64,000 bases of DNA. Origin: Phytophthora quininea. Its lineage: Eukaryota; Oomycota; Peronosporomycetes; Peronosporales; Peronosporaceae. The stretch spans positions 744,001-808,000 of the forward strand of contig JAAVTG010001003.1 in the NCBI GenBank assembly GCA_011947345.1. The letters run 5' to 3'. This document shows, one piece after another, positions 1 through 11,196 of the stretch (position 1 is its first letter; every line of letters starts with the position of its first letter). Made by a program: the position numbers and the translations under genes. Under the pieces are notes generated by a model that saw only the letters and a program-made list of their open reading frames with translations, made no database searches and was not told the origin of the DNA.

Positions 1-246
1 GAATCTGATGGTCGAGCCGGGAATTTTGAGACATGCCGAGCTCGTTTTGCTGTGCCCAGGGCTGCCAACGGACATCCTGGGGAGCTGCCAGCGGGTATCG
101 AACAGGGAGCTGTTAGCGTTAACGGCCTTGCTGGTTGTTTTGCACTTCCTCTGCCCTGCACTCCGGCTGCGTGCGGCAGTGAGCTTTCGTCACGAAACCT
201 CAGCTTGCTGGCGACCTTTCGGCGTTCGTAGCGTCGTTACAACAAG

Positions 247-620
247 ATACACTGTAGTGAGCCAAGTTGAAGCCGATCCAAATGTATTACTCGGTATTCT
301 CTTCCGGCTGAGCCGATCCCTGTTCAATTATTCCCATCGAGAAGAACTTCGACGTTGAAGCTCGCGGTGCAAGTTGCAGAGCTCCTTGCTCGAGCTCTGC
401 CGATGGGGCTTCTCCGGCAAGTTTTTTCGTTTCCGCTGGAGCTACTGTTGTGCCAGCACTCCCGCTGGGATTTTATCGGCTGCGTCTTGGTTTTCATTCA
501 TCGTGGCGAATATCGCATGCGCTGCCAGCGCGTGTGCTGAAAAACTGGAGGACCACCTCATCGGTTACGTAGGGGATATTCCTTTCGGAGCGAGTACGAC
601 GCGAAACCGAGTGCAAACGG
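247..620 (+). repeat. Diverged direct repeat, copy A
   Basis: This block recurs at about 1452-1790 in the same orientation. Shared stretches include ACTGTAGTGAGCC, CTCTTCCGGC(C/T)GAGCCGATCC, the run TTGCTCGAGCTCTGCCGATGG, CACTCCCGCTGGGATTTT and TCTTGGTTTTCATTCA, in the same order with small indels. The two copies bracket the PTPA fragment. No coding function is recognised; open frames here are not supported by any family match. The first 246 bases of the window also show no recognisable gene. Confidence 0.75.
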
Positions 621-866
621 CCGCCATGGCAATACATTTCGTACCGGTATTGATAAGCGGTACACACCTCCTGCTGCCAAAAGGCGACGACAATCACAAG
701 CACAGCAGGCTGTTTTGCAAGAAGTTTGCTGTGAGTCAGAATGTAGCCATCTCCCATCGGTCCAGAATTTTGTGGAGGTGATCAGTTTTGATATGAACGA
801 TACTATAGTTGAAGTTGCTTTGTGTTTGAATTGACTTTAGACCACGTTATTGTTGCTATTTGCTAG

Positions 867-1330
867 GCTGCCTGCACAAGCTCGGGTTTTTCCAGCAGTC
901 GGACTTCCCAGCCTTGGTGCTTCGGTTGTTCACGACGTACTTGACGGTGATGCGCCGACTCCAGAAGCAGTACATGCTGGAGCCCGCAGGCGCGCACGGT
1001 GTGTGGGGCTTTGACGATTACCACTGCCTCCCATTCTACTTTGGACCGTCACAGCTGATCGGGCAGAGAGAGATTTTGCCCGAGAGTGTGCATGACGACA
1101 ACGTTCTCGAGACCAACCACAAGGAGTACCTCTACTTGGACGCGATCAAGTTCATCAAGGAGGCGAAGGCTGGTTCGGAGACATCGCCCATGCTGAATGA
1201 CATCAGCACGCTACCGTCGAAGAAGAATGCTCAAGTTGCACGAAGGTGGAGTTTTGAATTAGCTACCGGTGATCCAACACCTTCGTTTCGGCACGCTGTT
1301 CCCGTGCACATGGACGCCGAGACAGGAAGA
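867..1330 (+). pseudogene. PTPA: PTPA (PP2A phosphatase activator) C-terminal fragment
   Basis: PTPA is a peptidyl-prolyl isomerase-like activator of protein phosphatase 2A. The piece starts after a TGCTAG acceptor and reads the family core: QKQYMLEPAGAHGVWGFDDY, then PFYFGPSQLIG, ETNHKEYLYLDAIKFI and MLNDISTLPS. It then breaks. The conserved Trp and several residues after LPS are deleted, the frame shifts near 1230, a TAG at 1260-1262 lies inside the shifted frame, and the family end (VIQHLRFGTLFPCTW) follows. The N-terminal half is absent; repeat copy A sits where it should be. Known: full PTPA is about 300-350 aa with no internal gap here. Inference: a non-functional, 5'-truncated copy. 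A rearranged allele with sequencing errors is possible, but the missing half argues against it. Confidence 0.8.
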
Positions 1331-1451
1331 TGACGACGGTTCGACTTGCATTCCTGTGAGCATCCACCCTGGCACTGATGTTCGTGCCCCCAACTTTGAG
1401 TTAGATGCAGTGTTTTTCGGCGAAGGCTCCGTGGCCATAGCGTTGTTACAG

Positions 1452-1790
1452 CACTGTAGTGAGCCTTTTTTCATTTTTGAAGCAGCCAAGTTGAAAGGTA
1501 TCAGCAGATTGCCAAGAGTACCCAAGTTTTCTCTTCCGGCCGAGCCGATCCTTGTTACAGTATTCCCATTGAGAAAAACTTCGACGTAGAAGCTTGCAAT
1601 GCAGAGCCCCTTGCTCGAGCTCTGCCGATGGGGCTGGCCAGCAATTTTTGGCACCGCTGCTGCTCTAGCACTCCCGCTGGGATTTTGTCGACTGTCTTGG
1701 TTTTCATTCACCGTGGCGAATATTGCACGCGCTGAAAACTACCACCTCATCAGTTACTGCCGCAGCACGGCCCGAAACCAAGTGGCAACG
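1452..1790 (+). repeat. Diverged direct repeat, copy B
   Basis: Second copy of the block at 247-620. It begins inside the 3' part of the PTPA remnant (ACTGTAGTGAGCC) and ends about 150 bases before the cysteinyl-tRNA synthetase start, so it covers that gene's upstream region. The copies differ by many substitutions and indels, so the duplication is not recent. Confidence 0.75.
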
Positions 1791-1940
1791 CGCAGGCTGC
1801 AGTTATCAATCACAAGAAATTTGTTGTGGCTCGGAGCGGAGCCAGCCAATCAGTGCTTCCCACACTAGCTCGTATCAAAATTCCAAGTCGCGGCCTGGAA
1901 ACGCTTCCATTCCACCCGTTCCCTTAGCAGATACATCGCG

Positions 1941-4072
1941 ATGGCGGAGACCGACGCCCCCGCCGTGAAGCAGCCCACATGGTACCCGCCGCGCCCCATC
2001 GAGGGGCTGACCGAGTACTGGGACACGCACTACCCGCTGCGCCTGTACAACAGCATGACGCGCTCAAAAACGCTTTTGTGCCCATGCAGGGCAAGCGCGT
2101 GCTCTGGTATATGTGCGGCCCCACCGTGTATGACCAGACGCACCTGGGCCACGGCCGCACCTACACGTGCTTCGACTACGTGCGCCGCATCCTGGAGGAC
2201 TACTTCGGCCTGGAGGTAGAGCTGGTCATGAACATTACCGACATCGATGACAAGATCATCCTTCGCGCTAGTGAGACCGGCTGGCTGGAGACTCACCCGG
2301 GCCAGGAGCTGCCCAAAGACAAGGACGAGAAGGCCAAACTTGTCATGGAGTGGGCTTCCCAGCAGCCTGCCGAGGACAACATGCGTCGCACCAGAGAACT
2401 GTCCAAGTTCTGGGAGAAATCCTTCCTGGACGACATGGCTGCACTCAACATCAAGACCCCCACGGTGATCACCCGTGTCAGTGAGTACGTCCCCGAGGTG
2501 GTGGAGTTTGTCGAGGGAATTATCAAGAACGGTTTTGCGTACGAGAGCAACGGGTCCGTGTACTTTGACACGGCTGCATTTGGTCGCTCCAAGGGCAAGG
2601 CGTACGGTAAGTTGCTGCCTGAAAACGTCGGACAGTCGGAGCTACTTGCGGAGGGTGAAGGCGCGCTGTCTGCCGGCCAGTCGGACAAGCGCAACGCCAG
2701 CGACTTTGCGCTGTGGAAGAAGTCGAAGAGCGGCGAGCCGTTCTGGCCGTCGCCGTGGGGAGAGGGACGTCCTGGATGGCACATTGAGTGCTCGGCCATG
2801 GCTAGCGATGCACTTAAGCACCTTGCCGGCGGCAAGATCGACGTGCACTCGGGCGGCATTGACCTGCGCTTCCCGCACCACGACAACGAGATCGCGCAGT
2901 CGGAGGCGTACTTTGACTTCTCGCAGTGGGTCAACTACTTTGTGCACACGGGCCACCTCAACATCGAAGGTCTCAAGATGTCCAAGAGTCTGAAGAACTT
3001 TGTGAAGATCCAGGAAGCTCTGATGGACAACTCTCCGCGCCAGCTGCGCTTCCTGTTCTTGCTGCACAAGTATAACGTGCCCATGGACTACAATGACAAC
3101 TCGATGGACGAAGCTGTGGGTGTGGACCGATTCTTCACCGAGTTCTTCGCCAACGTCAAGGCTCGCCTTCGTGAGCTGGGTGTGGAGAAGACACAGAAGT
3201 GGACGCCCGTGGAGAAGGCCCTGCACGGCGCGCTGCTGGAATGCAAGGACAAGGTGTTCCGCGCACTTGCCGACGACATCAACACGCCGTTAGCGCTGCT
3301 CCACCTGCAACAGCTGGCCAAGGAGGTCAACCGCTACATGACAGGAGATATTGAGAAGCAGGCCTCGATGCTAATCCGCGCCAGCGCGGAATACATTACG
3401 CGCATTCTGTCGGTGTTTGGCCTGGTGACCTCAGCTACAGACATTGGCTTCCCTCTGAGCTCTGGAGCTGCTGGAGGCGACCACGAGACGGTGCTGACGC
3501 CCGTGCTTGACATTTTCGCGCAGTTCCGCGATGAGATCCGTGAGGCCGCTCGCTCTGCTGCTGCTGAAGGTGGCGACGCGAAGACTCTGGCGAACGCGGT
3601 GCTGCGTCTGTGTGATGTTGTGCGTGACGAGAAGCTGCCGTACGTCGGTGTGCGTCTTGAAGACCGCACTGGCAGCAACGCGGTGTGGAAGCTCGCCAAC
3701 AAGGACGAGCTGATTGAGGAGCTGGAGAAGAAAAAGCAGGAGAAGATCAGGAAGGAGGAGCAGAAGCGATTGCAACTAGAAGTGGAGGCTCGCAAGAAAG
3801 CAGAGCTGGCCGAGAAGGCCAAGATCTCGCCTGCCGAGATGTTCCTGAGTATGAAGGACAAATACTCCAAGTTTGACGACAGCGTACGTGGCGCTGTCTT
3901 GGATATTGACAGTTTGTAGGAGCTATGTCTAATCTGTTTATTATTTTTGTAGGGACTGCCGACACATGATGCTGCTGGTGAGCTGCTGAGTAAGAGCCAG
4001 ATCAAAAGGCTGAGCAAGGAGCAGACCAAGCAGAAGGCGCTGTACGAGAAGCACCAGAAGGCGTCCAACTAG
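1941..4072 (+). CDS. CARS: Cysteinyl-tRNA synthetase
   Basis: Charges tRNA-Cys with cysteine using ATP; class I synthetase, eukaryotic cytosolic type. The N-terminus (MAETDAPAVKQPTWYPP) leads into the Rossmann core GPTVYDQTHLGHGRTY, which holds the HIGH-type signature HLGH. Further on come FPHHDNEIAQSEA and the KMSKS loop (GLKMSKSLKNFVKI), then the helical tRNA-binding part and a Lys/Glu-rich C-terminal extension. One intron at 3884-3952 (GTACGT...TTGTAG) separates the last exon, which ends YEKHQKASN. The start at 1941 is preferred because it gives the usual N-terminal extension; the other long frame begins inside the protein. The frame slips at about 2065 in a run of five A where six would keep the conserved sequence, probably an assembly error. 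The gene follows repeat copy B on the same strand. Confidence 0.95.
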
Positions 4073-4425
4073 AGAGTTAGTATGTGTTGGCGCCAGCGCT
4101 CAATCCTAGTTTGTGTTGCGCTGTTGATAAGCCGTGAAAATGCACTCTCGGCAAGTTGCCTTCAACTTCGAATCTAGAATCTATATTTTAAAACAGATTG
4201 TGTCTTAAATAATATCTAAATTAACCTTGGTTGTATAAAATTCATTTGCGGCCTCCATTGAAAAAGCGCCACACGACCAAGGTAAGGGAGGACTCGCTTG
4301 CGATCGAGACTGCGCGCCTTCACGGCCCCCAGCCGGCCTGCCACGGCCAGCAGTCTCACCACTAGATTCGTATGTATCTAGCAGACTCTAATTCACTCCT
4401 CTTGGTAGCGTACTCCCCGTCTAGA
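4073..4425. other. Upstream region of the L6 gene with probable 5'-UTR intron
   Basis: No coding gene is seen. A GTAAGG donor at 4282 and a CTAG acceptor ending at 4424, one base before the L6 ATG, suggest a 143-nt leader intron, a common arrangement in ribosomal protein genes. The stretch 4180-4250 is AT-rich and may hold the 3' processing signals of the synthetase gene. Confidence 0.5.
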
Positions 4426-5235
4426 ATGGGCGTTCAGGAGCCCAAGAAGCGCGTCAACTTTGAGCTGGCGAGAGGCATCAACGCCATCTCCGCCAACAGT
4501 CTAGCCAAGACCAACGGCCGCGTGTTCGCCCACAGCGCGCCCAACAACAAGGAGAAGCCAAACAAGGCTCCATCCCAGCATGGCCCCTCCACCAAGAAGT
4601 GGTATCCGGTCGATCACATCCCCAAGAAGTTGGCGTCGGCCAAGACCAAGCGCAACAGCATCAAGACCGCTAGGCTGCGCAAGTCTATCACGCCCGGTAC
4701 AGTGCTCATCCTGCTGTCCGGACGCTTCCGCGGCAAGCGTGTGGTGTTCCTCAAACAGCTGCCGTCGGGCACCTGCTGATCACGGGACCTTACGTCGCGA
4801 ACGGCGTGCCGCTGCGTCGCGTGAACCAGGCCTTTGTGATCGCCACATCCACCAAAATGGATTTGTCGGACGTCCAATTGCCAGAGATCGACGACAACTA
4901 CTTCATTAAGGACAAACCGGCCAAGAAGAGCAAGGAGGAGCGCTTCTTCGCACAACAATCGGTACGTTGAGTCGCAATCCGTGTGATAAGACGTAGACCT
5001 GCTTAGGGTGTTGCAAATGCGCTTGGGATCGCAGACAAGTTCCTTCCGCTGACGGCGGATTGTTGTGCTGCTGCTGTAGACTGCCCCGGTGATTGCGGAG
5101 CAACGGAAGACGGACCAGAAAGCGGTGGACGCTGTACTGATGAAGAAGCTGGCGGAGGAGCCTTACCTGCGCGCGTACTTGAACGCCAAGTTCACTCTGA
5201 CCAAGAACGACCGCGTCCATGACATGCGCTTCTAG
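4426..5235 (+). CDS. RPL6: 60S ribosomal protein L6 (eL6)
   Basis: Structural protein of the cytosolic large ribosomal subunit. The N-terminus ([17 protein letters not shown]) is basic and low in complexity. The conserved KOW-like core follows: [49 protein letters not shown] and IATSTK. One intron at 4962-5080 (GTACGT...CTGTAG) precedes the last exon, which ends [12 protein letters not shown]. The start codon directly follows an acceptor-like CTAG, so the first in-frame ATG 18 codons upstream (4372) probably lies in a leader intron. The frame slips at 4768-4771, where GGGCACC would need one more C, inside the invariant SG-LLITGP segment. Tail-to-tail with the IQ-motif gene, 149 bp apart. Confidence 0.95.
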
Positions 5236-5384
5236 GCTGGTCGAGTGTTCGCTAGTCGAACCCTCACTTTCGCGAGGCAATTTACTAGATGGCAGGTATT
5301 TGGTCGAACTGATAGCGTTGTCTCTGACGTAGAATATAACGACGATGAGGACGGACAAATTCAGGTGGCGCTGGTTGGGATCGA

Positions 5385-6395
5385 TCACGCGGTAGCTCCT
5401 TGTTCCACCAGTCTCCTGGATCGCAAATACTGCCAAACGGCACGCGGGAGACAAGTAGTCAGTGAATATACCGCTTAATTGACGACACACCTGTCCCTTT
5501 GCGGGAGACAGGATGAAAGTGTTCGTCACAGAGAAGGAAACCGAACGCACCTTTCGTCTATCATAGAGCGCTCGCCTCGCCCACAGCAGCTCCAGCAGGA
5601 TTTCGTCGCGTGAATGCGTTGCCAGAATCGCCTGAACGCCAGCCAGCTGCTGCTCTTCTTTGCTGCATGCCGGCGCGCTGTCCACGCTTTCCTCTTGACG
5701 ACGATCGTCTGGTGACTCTGCTTGGAGCTCGATGTCCGCTTGGTGTGAAGCGGTGCGTGTTTCTGCGGCCGACTCGGCGACGCTCGCCACGCTGCTCGCT
5801 GCGAAGTCCACGTCGTCCACGTCGCCGTCCTCACTCCCTTGCGATGTGTTTGCAACATCATCTCCACCGCTGGCTCTGCTGTTGCTTGGTTCGACTGGCT
5901 GGTGGTCTTCGGACTTGCCGCCGATCGACGAGACCGACGGCGTCGTCGGCGATGAGGAGCCACTCAATTCCTTGTGCTCGATTTCGTTTGCATCAGACTC
6001 TTCCGTCTCCACGGGCTCTTCAGGCTCTTCGAGCTCCAGTGGAAAGTTGAAACTCTCTCCAAAGAGCAAGTCCTCTATGCGCGGCAGCTTCAAATTGCCG
6101 TCTCCCAATCCAGATCAAAGTTGATCGTCGTCCCTAGCAGCGCCAACTCGCCGCCCAGTTGATGCCGAATATCGGCGACCAGCAGCTCCACGTCCTGCCG
6201 CACCTGCCACACGACACGACGCCGCACTCGCCAGCCGCGGAAGACGCGCTAAGTAGCGTGACGCAACTGTCAATTGATACCGTTGTTCGAGATAGCTACA
6301 TTTTGCTACGACCATCATTTTTTATTTAACTTTCTCGACGGACGCACCTGGATCTTGGCAGCCATAGCGTCGCGTTGCAGCCGCTGCGGATGCAT
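5385..6395 (-). CDS. IQ calmodulin-binding motif protein
   Basis: Unrecognised small protein with one clear feature near the N-terminus: a calmodulin-binding IQ motif, AAKIQRVFRGWRVRRR, assembled exactly across intron 1. Exons: 6395-6348, 6248-5551 and 5429-5385. Introns are GTGCGT...TTAG (6347-6249) and GTGCGT...TTGGCAG (5550-5430). After the IQ segment comes a helical stretch (VRQDVELLVADIRHQLGGEL), a long Ser/Glu/Asp-rich disordered middle, and a basic C-terminal helix containing ALYDRRKYLRSRRLVEQ. The frame slips near 6105, where one more A would join GTTINFDLDWETA to LKLPRIEDLLFGE. It probably binds calmodulin or a centrin-like light chain; pathway unknown. It diverges from the PFK-2 gene with 285 bp between start codons. 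Confidence 0.7.
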
Positions 6396-6680
6396 CTGCA
6401 CGACGCCGGGGGTATCGCTCGCGTACGTCAGCGCCGAGGCGCCTGCACGCCGATTATGCCAGCGGCTTGGTCAAAACTTTTTCTCAAACCGAAGTGTCAA
6501 CTTGCGTCCCATTATATCGTGTGCGCTACGTCGCATCGTGACTATGGTCCTCATACAACACTGCCTTCCAACGCTTCTCTCGCAAATCACTACACCACTT
6601 AATCCGGATCGAAGCAATATTATGTTAAACTTGCTGCGTTTTTCAAGTCATTTGCAAAAAACAACAAGAGGAGGAGCTCC

Positions 6681-8440
6681 ATGAAGGTGACGCTGCCGAG
6701 TCTGCCAACGGGCAGTGGTTGGACCGTCGCGCTGGCCTTGGCGCTGGCGTTGCAGGTCGTCGTGTACCGCGAGACGCTGCAGGACGCCGTGCGCGACGGC
6801 CGCAAGCGGCTGCTGGTGTTCAAGACCATGCACCGCCGCTTCGCCAACCAGCGACTCAAGCGCCTCAACAGTCTGGGCGACGACCGCAAGTCCCAGTGGA
6901 TGTGGAAGAAGGCCACGCAGAATGGAGGAGTTGCCGTGTCGGTGGACAGCGAGAGCAGCAGCGAGGAGAGCGCGGACGGCAGCGGCACGACGGACGGACT
7001 CATGTCGTCGCAGAAGAAGCTGGTGCTGGTCATGGTGGGGCTGCCTGCCAGAGGAAAGAGCTTCGTGGTGCACAAGACTCGCTACATCGAGTGGCTGGGC
7101 TTCCCTACGAGGATGTTCAATGTGGGCAATCTGAGACGCAAACTGGGCAAGGCTGGCGAGAATGCGGCCTTCTTCAGTGCCGACAACTCGGACGCGACCA
7201 AACTGCGCGAGGAGATGGCCATGGAGGCGCTGGACGATCTGTTGGAGTGGCTCGAGACGCAGGGCCATGTGGCAGTCTTTGACGCGACCAACACGACCAA
7301 GCTGCGTCGGTAAGAGGAGCTGTACGGGTGGATATGTGGACTTGTTGTCACTAATGTGACGATGTTGCAGACAGCATATTCTGGAGAAGGTGAGCTCGCA
7401 CCACAACATCCGCGTCATGTTCGTGGAGAGCATTTGCGATAACGAGGAGCTGCTGGAGGCGAACTATCGTCGGTGCGTTGCAAATCGCAGTAGATGGAGA
7501 GTGAGTTGTCGTGCAGCTGACTGAAGATCCATCGGGTTTTGCGTGTTTTGCCGTCAACAGGAAGCTCTCGAACGCGGACTACAAGGACAAGGACCCCGAG
7601 GTGGCGTTGGCGGACTTCCGTCAGCGTGTGGCCGAGTACTCCAAGGTCTACGAGACGGTTGAAGACTGCGAGGACGGTGGGAATGCCTGTTATGTGAAGG
7701 TCTACAATGCCGGAGAGAAGATTCAAGCGCGGTACTGCCAGGGTTTCCTTCAGAGCCACATTGTGTCGCTGCTGCAGAACATTCACCTGTGTCCGCGACG
7801 AGTTTGGCTCGTACGTCCTGGACCGAGCATTACGAGCTGCAAGGGCATTCTAGGCCTTGACACGGAGCTGTCCCCTGAGGGTCATCGTGTGGCGCGTGCC
7901 ATTGCTCGCTTCGTGGAGAAGCTGCAGCTCGAGCGCCCGATGGAAGTATGGACGAGTCCGATGAAGCGCGCGAGAGAAACGGCGAACTACCTCCCGACCC
8001 GCAACTTGAAGCGCTACGTGACGACGACGCTGCTGAACGAGCTTGGCGGTGGCGACTTCGAAGGTCTCACTTACGACGAGATCGAGCGCTTCTACCCCAA
8101 GCACTACGCAGCGAGACTGCAGGACAAGCTTCGCTACCGGTACCCTGGTGTCGGCGGCGAAAGCTATGTGGACGTGATCTCCCGTTTGCGGTCTTTGATT
8201 GTGGAGTTCGAGCGCAAGAAGCGTGACGTTTTGGTGATCTGCAGCGAGTCCATTCTGCGGTGCCTCATGGGCTACTTCGCTGGCTGCGAGGCTGCCAAGG
8301 TCCCGCACCTTCAGTCTTACGAAGACACAGTCATTGAGCTGAGTCCGCACCGCGACGGCTGCGACATCAAGCTCATTCCGCTCGAGTTTGAGGAGGACGC
8401 TGTAGAGGACGTCACGGTCGGCGATGCCTGTGAAGAGTAA
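6681..8440 (+). CDS. PFKFB: 6-phosphofructo-2-kinase with degenerate fructose-2,6-bisphosphatase domain
   Basis: The family makes and degrades fructose-2,6-bisphosphate, the allosteric regulator of glycolysis. Exons 6681-7309, 7371-7472 and 7561-8440, with GT-AG introns. Residues about 13-27 are a hydrophobic helix followed by basic residues, suggesting membrane anchoring. The kinase domain is well kept: Walker A GLPARGKS, RMFNVGNLRR, VAVFDATNTT, FVESICDN and KLSNADYKDKD. The C-terminal histidine-phosphatase fold is recognisable (VWTSPMKRARETA, LLNELGGGDFEGLTYDEI), but the motif normally RHGE reads RPGP and the second catalytic His (normally in VICHQAV) is Ser in VICSESILR. Both residues used for phosphoryl transfer are therefore missing. 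Inference: kinase-only enzyme with the phosphatase fold kept as a scaffold. No frameshift was found in this gene. Confidence 0.9.
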
Positions 8441-8825
8441 ATAGCTGACCCGGTTGCTGCCACCCGCCACGATTCCGCCGGCTGGAGATCTCAAGCAAGG
8501 AAAGACGTCGTTTTTGGCGTCTTGGAATTACCTCCATGGCAATGGATGCATATAAACCCCAACTATCTAGCCGGGCAACCCGCTGGAAGGCCGCCGCCTC
8601 AGCGCCTACCTAGGCATCTTTTTGTACATACAAGGCGACGAAATATCAAATTGCTTGGTGAAGTTTTTAATGCGATGATATTCACTCGTTATTTTGAGTC
8701 TTGCTTCTCTTCGTCCTCCTTGACGTTTTTTTAATGCTGTTCGTCTGGAATAGCTTGCCAAAAACGATTCTTGCCAACCAACTAACCTACGCAAGCCTTG
8801 GTACTGGTGCCGGTAGCGCTTTCAC
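8441..8825. other. Intergenic region, PFKFB to kinesin
   Basis: 385 bases between genes on the same strand. It should contain the PFKFB 3' end and the kinesin promoter. I saw no convincing oomycete initiator, repeat or RNA gene. Confidence 0.4.
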
Positions 8826-11070
8826 ATGGACAAAGAGGAGCAAATTCGTGTGGTGATCCGCGCTCGCCCGTACAATGGAGCAAGCAACGACCCGGCAAAA
8901 CAGACTAACCAAGAGTGCGTTGCTTCTAATCCTGAAAACCCGAGAGAAGTTTTTGTGTACACCGATGCTGCTCACACTCGAGCAGCCACTTTTCGTTGCG
9001 AGACGTTCATCCCATCGACAGCTACACAGGAGGAGGTATTTGAACAGGTGCGAGCCAAAGAGCTCGTCGAAGCTGCTTTGGACGGCTTCCCAGTGACGAT
9101 CTTCGCCTACGGACAGACTGGAGCGGGCAAGTCGTTCACGATCTTTGGCAAAGAAGACGGCGTCACCGAACGCACCGTAGCAGTCCACTCACTAGACGGC
9201 CTTCTGCCACGAACTGGTGAAGGACTGATGCATGCGGTTGCCGAGAGGAAAGGAAAAGTCGACTACACTTTACGTGTGACTTGCGTTGAAATCTACAATG
9301 AACAAGTTCGAGACGTCTTTGATCCACGTAAGGAGACGTTAGCGGTGCGCTCTTCCAAGACGCACGGCTTCTTCTTAGAGAACGCAACAGTGGTGGAATG
9401 CGTCACAGCTAGGGAGATCGTGCGAGTCGTAAAAGCTGCAGCAACTCACCGTGCCAAGTCGAGTCATCTGCTGAATGAACGCTCCAACAGAAGCCATTGC
9501 CTGGTCACCATTTACATCGATGCCGCTCCAGTCAAACCCGACGCACCGGACACGCCTCTTGTAGGAAAGCGATACGGGAAAATCACCATTGTGGATCTGG
9601 CTGGAAGCGAACGGGTGACGGACTCGAGGGCAGTGGGAACTCAACTTCGTGAAACGTGCCATATTAATCGCAGTCTTCACTGCCTGAGCCAAGTGATCCA
9701 GGCCATTAACGTGTCGAAAGGCAGCAAGATCGGGAGGCAGAAGTTCGTCCCGTATCGAGATTCGAAGCTCACGATGCTGCTCTTAGACAGTCTCGGCGGC
9801 AACAGTAAAACATTGATGCTCGCTTGTGTGAACTCTTCGCCTCAGTTTGCGACAGAGTCGGTCAGGACATTGGAATTTGCTATGGGCGTCGCGAAGATCA
9901 AGAATCGACCTACAGCACTGCTCAATCCTCATGTACGTTAAAAGGCATCCGCTGGTTAGATGCCGGTTACTTATCTGATGTTTTCATGACAGGAAAAGCT
10001 CATCAGTGACCTGAGGGAACAAATCCGACTGCTCAAGCTGGAAAACATGATGCTGCGAGCGCGAACACCAGGATGTATGTACGACGTCACCCTACTACAC
10101 TCGATCCGCTAGAAATGTTATATTCTTGTAAATGTTTCCACTGCCTAGATTTCTCGGAGCACCCAACACATGAGATGGAAACGTCGACAATGCTTAGTAG
10201 CCGCGCTGACAACAATTCCAACCCCAGCAAAACTTCTCAAGCAGTCTTTCAATAACGCTGGATTTCGAACTGGAGCGCGTAGCCGACAAAGAGTGACCAA
10301 CTTGGACAACAACAACCGTAAGCATTTTTGTTGTATCCAACTCATACATTTGCACTGACATGTGAAAATTAGCCGCCGGAAAGACCAGCCTCAGCGTCGT
10401 ACACACTCGTCCAAGAAGAAAAAGTACGTGATCGCCACAGTCTACACTGTGACGCTGAGTTTAACTCATGTGTGCTCGCTCGTTGCAGTCTCAAAAGAAA
10501 GTCTGCATCGTTCAACATCCAGGATTCCCTACCGCCTGTCAACAAGGTAACCCCTTCGCAGCAGTCATTACAGTATGCCGCACCGCATTTCGAAGCCATC
10601 ATGTCCAACCAGGCCACAAACCCAATGCTGCCTCGAACGAACACGCCTCCTCCCGCGTATGATGAACTTTTCGGTATTGAGACGATTCCAATACCACAAC
10701 AGCAGTCAATCTCTCAGCAACGAGCGGCAGATGCACAAGTTAGCAGAATGTTGGAGGAATTGTCCCCGAGCAGCAGCTGCAGCAGCTCCTCCAACAAATG
10801 TTACCACAGTCACAACCACAGCCGCTCCCGTCGTTCCCAGTTAACAGTCGACCAATGGTTTGTTTGTTGTTTTCTTTTCCGAGTCTTAGATTCATCTCGC
10901 CAACTATTTTTCGTTCCTGTTTTCAATAGATTCCGTCCAAATCACCAAAACCTCGAGCATCCAGCAACAACACTGCGAAAGCTGGAATCAGCAGCAATAA
11001 CAACACGAGGTCCGAAGACTGGGACGACCAACGCGCTCAAGATCTCTTCCTGCAGCTCTGCAGTCTCTGA
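8826..11070 (+). CDS. N-terminal-motor kinesin with Gln-rich tail
   Basis: ATP-driven microtubule motor. The motor domain fills exon 1 (8826-9932): IRVVIRARPYN start, P-loop GQTGAGKSFT, switch I NERSNRSHCL, switch II VDLAGSER, and the microtubule-binding VPYRDSKLTMLLLDSLGGNS. Further exons: 9993-10074 (neck helix LISDLREQIRLLKLENMML), 10149-10317, 10373-10423, 10489-10857 and 10930-11070; all introns have GT-AG ends. The tail is low-complexity and basic, then Gln-rich (EQQLQQLLQQMLPQSQPQP), ending FLQLCSL. Frames slip near 10253 and near 10765, each time interrupting an otherwise continuous reading. The tail has no recognised cargo domain, so I do not assign a kinesin subfamily. The short tail coil suggests weak or no dimerisation. 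Confidence 0.88.
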
Positions 11071-11196
11071 TTGGTCACGCACTTCAACTGCATCGACCAT
11101 CGAAATATGCCACACCATATTTTCAAATCAGTGTTTTTGCGTCCCTCCTGCAGCGTCCTCTGGGGGCCATTCGTCTGATTGATTTCCCTCGCCCAA

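Noticed and set aside
247..1790. LTR retrotransposon with the direct repeats as LTRs around PTPA
   Set aside because: No TG...CA ends, primer-binding site or retroelement genes, and the copies are strongly diverged.
2060..2072. Programmed ribosomal frameshift in the cysteinyl-tRNA synthetase
   Set aside because: Many unrelated genes have the same kind of break in homopolymers, so consensus error is simpler.
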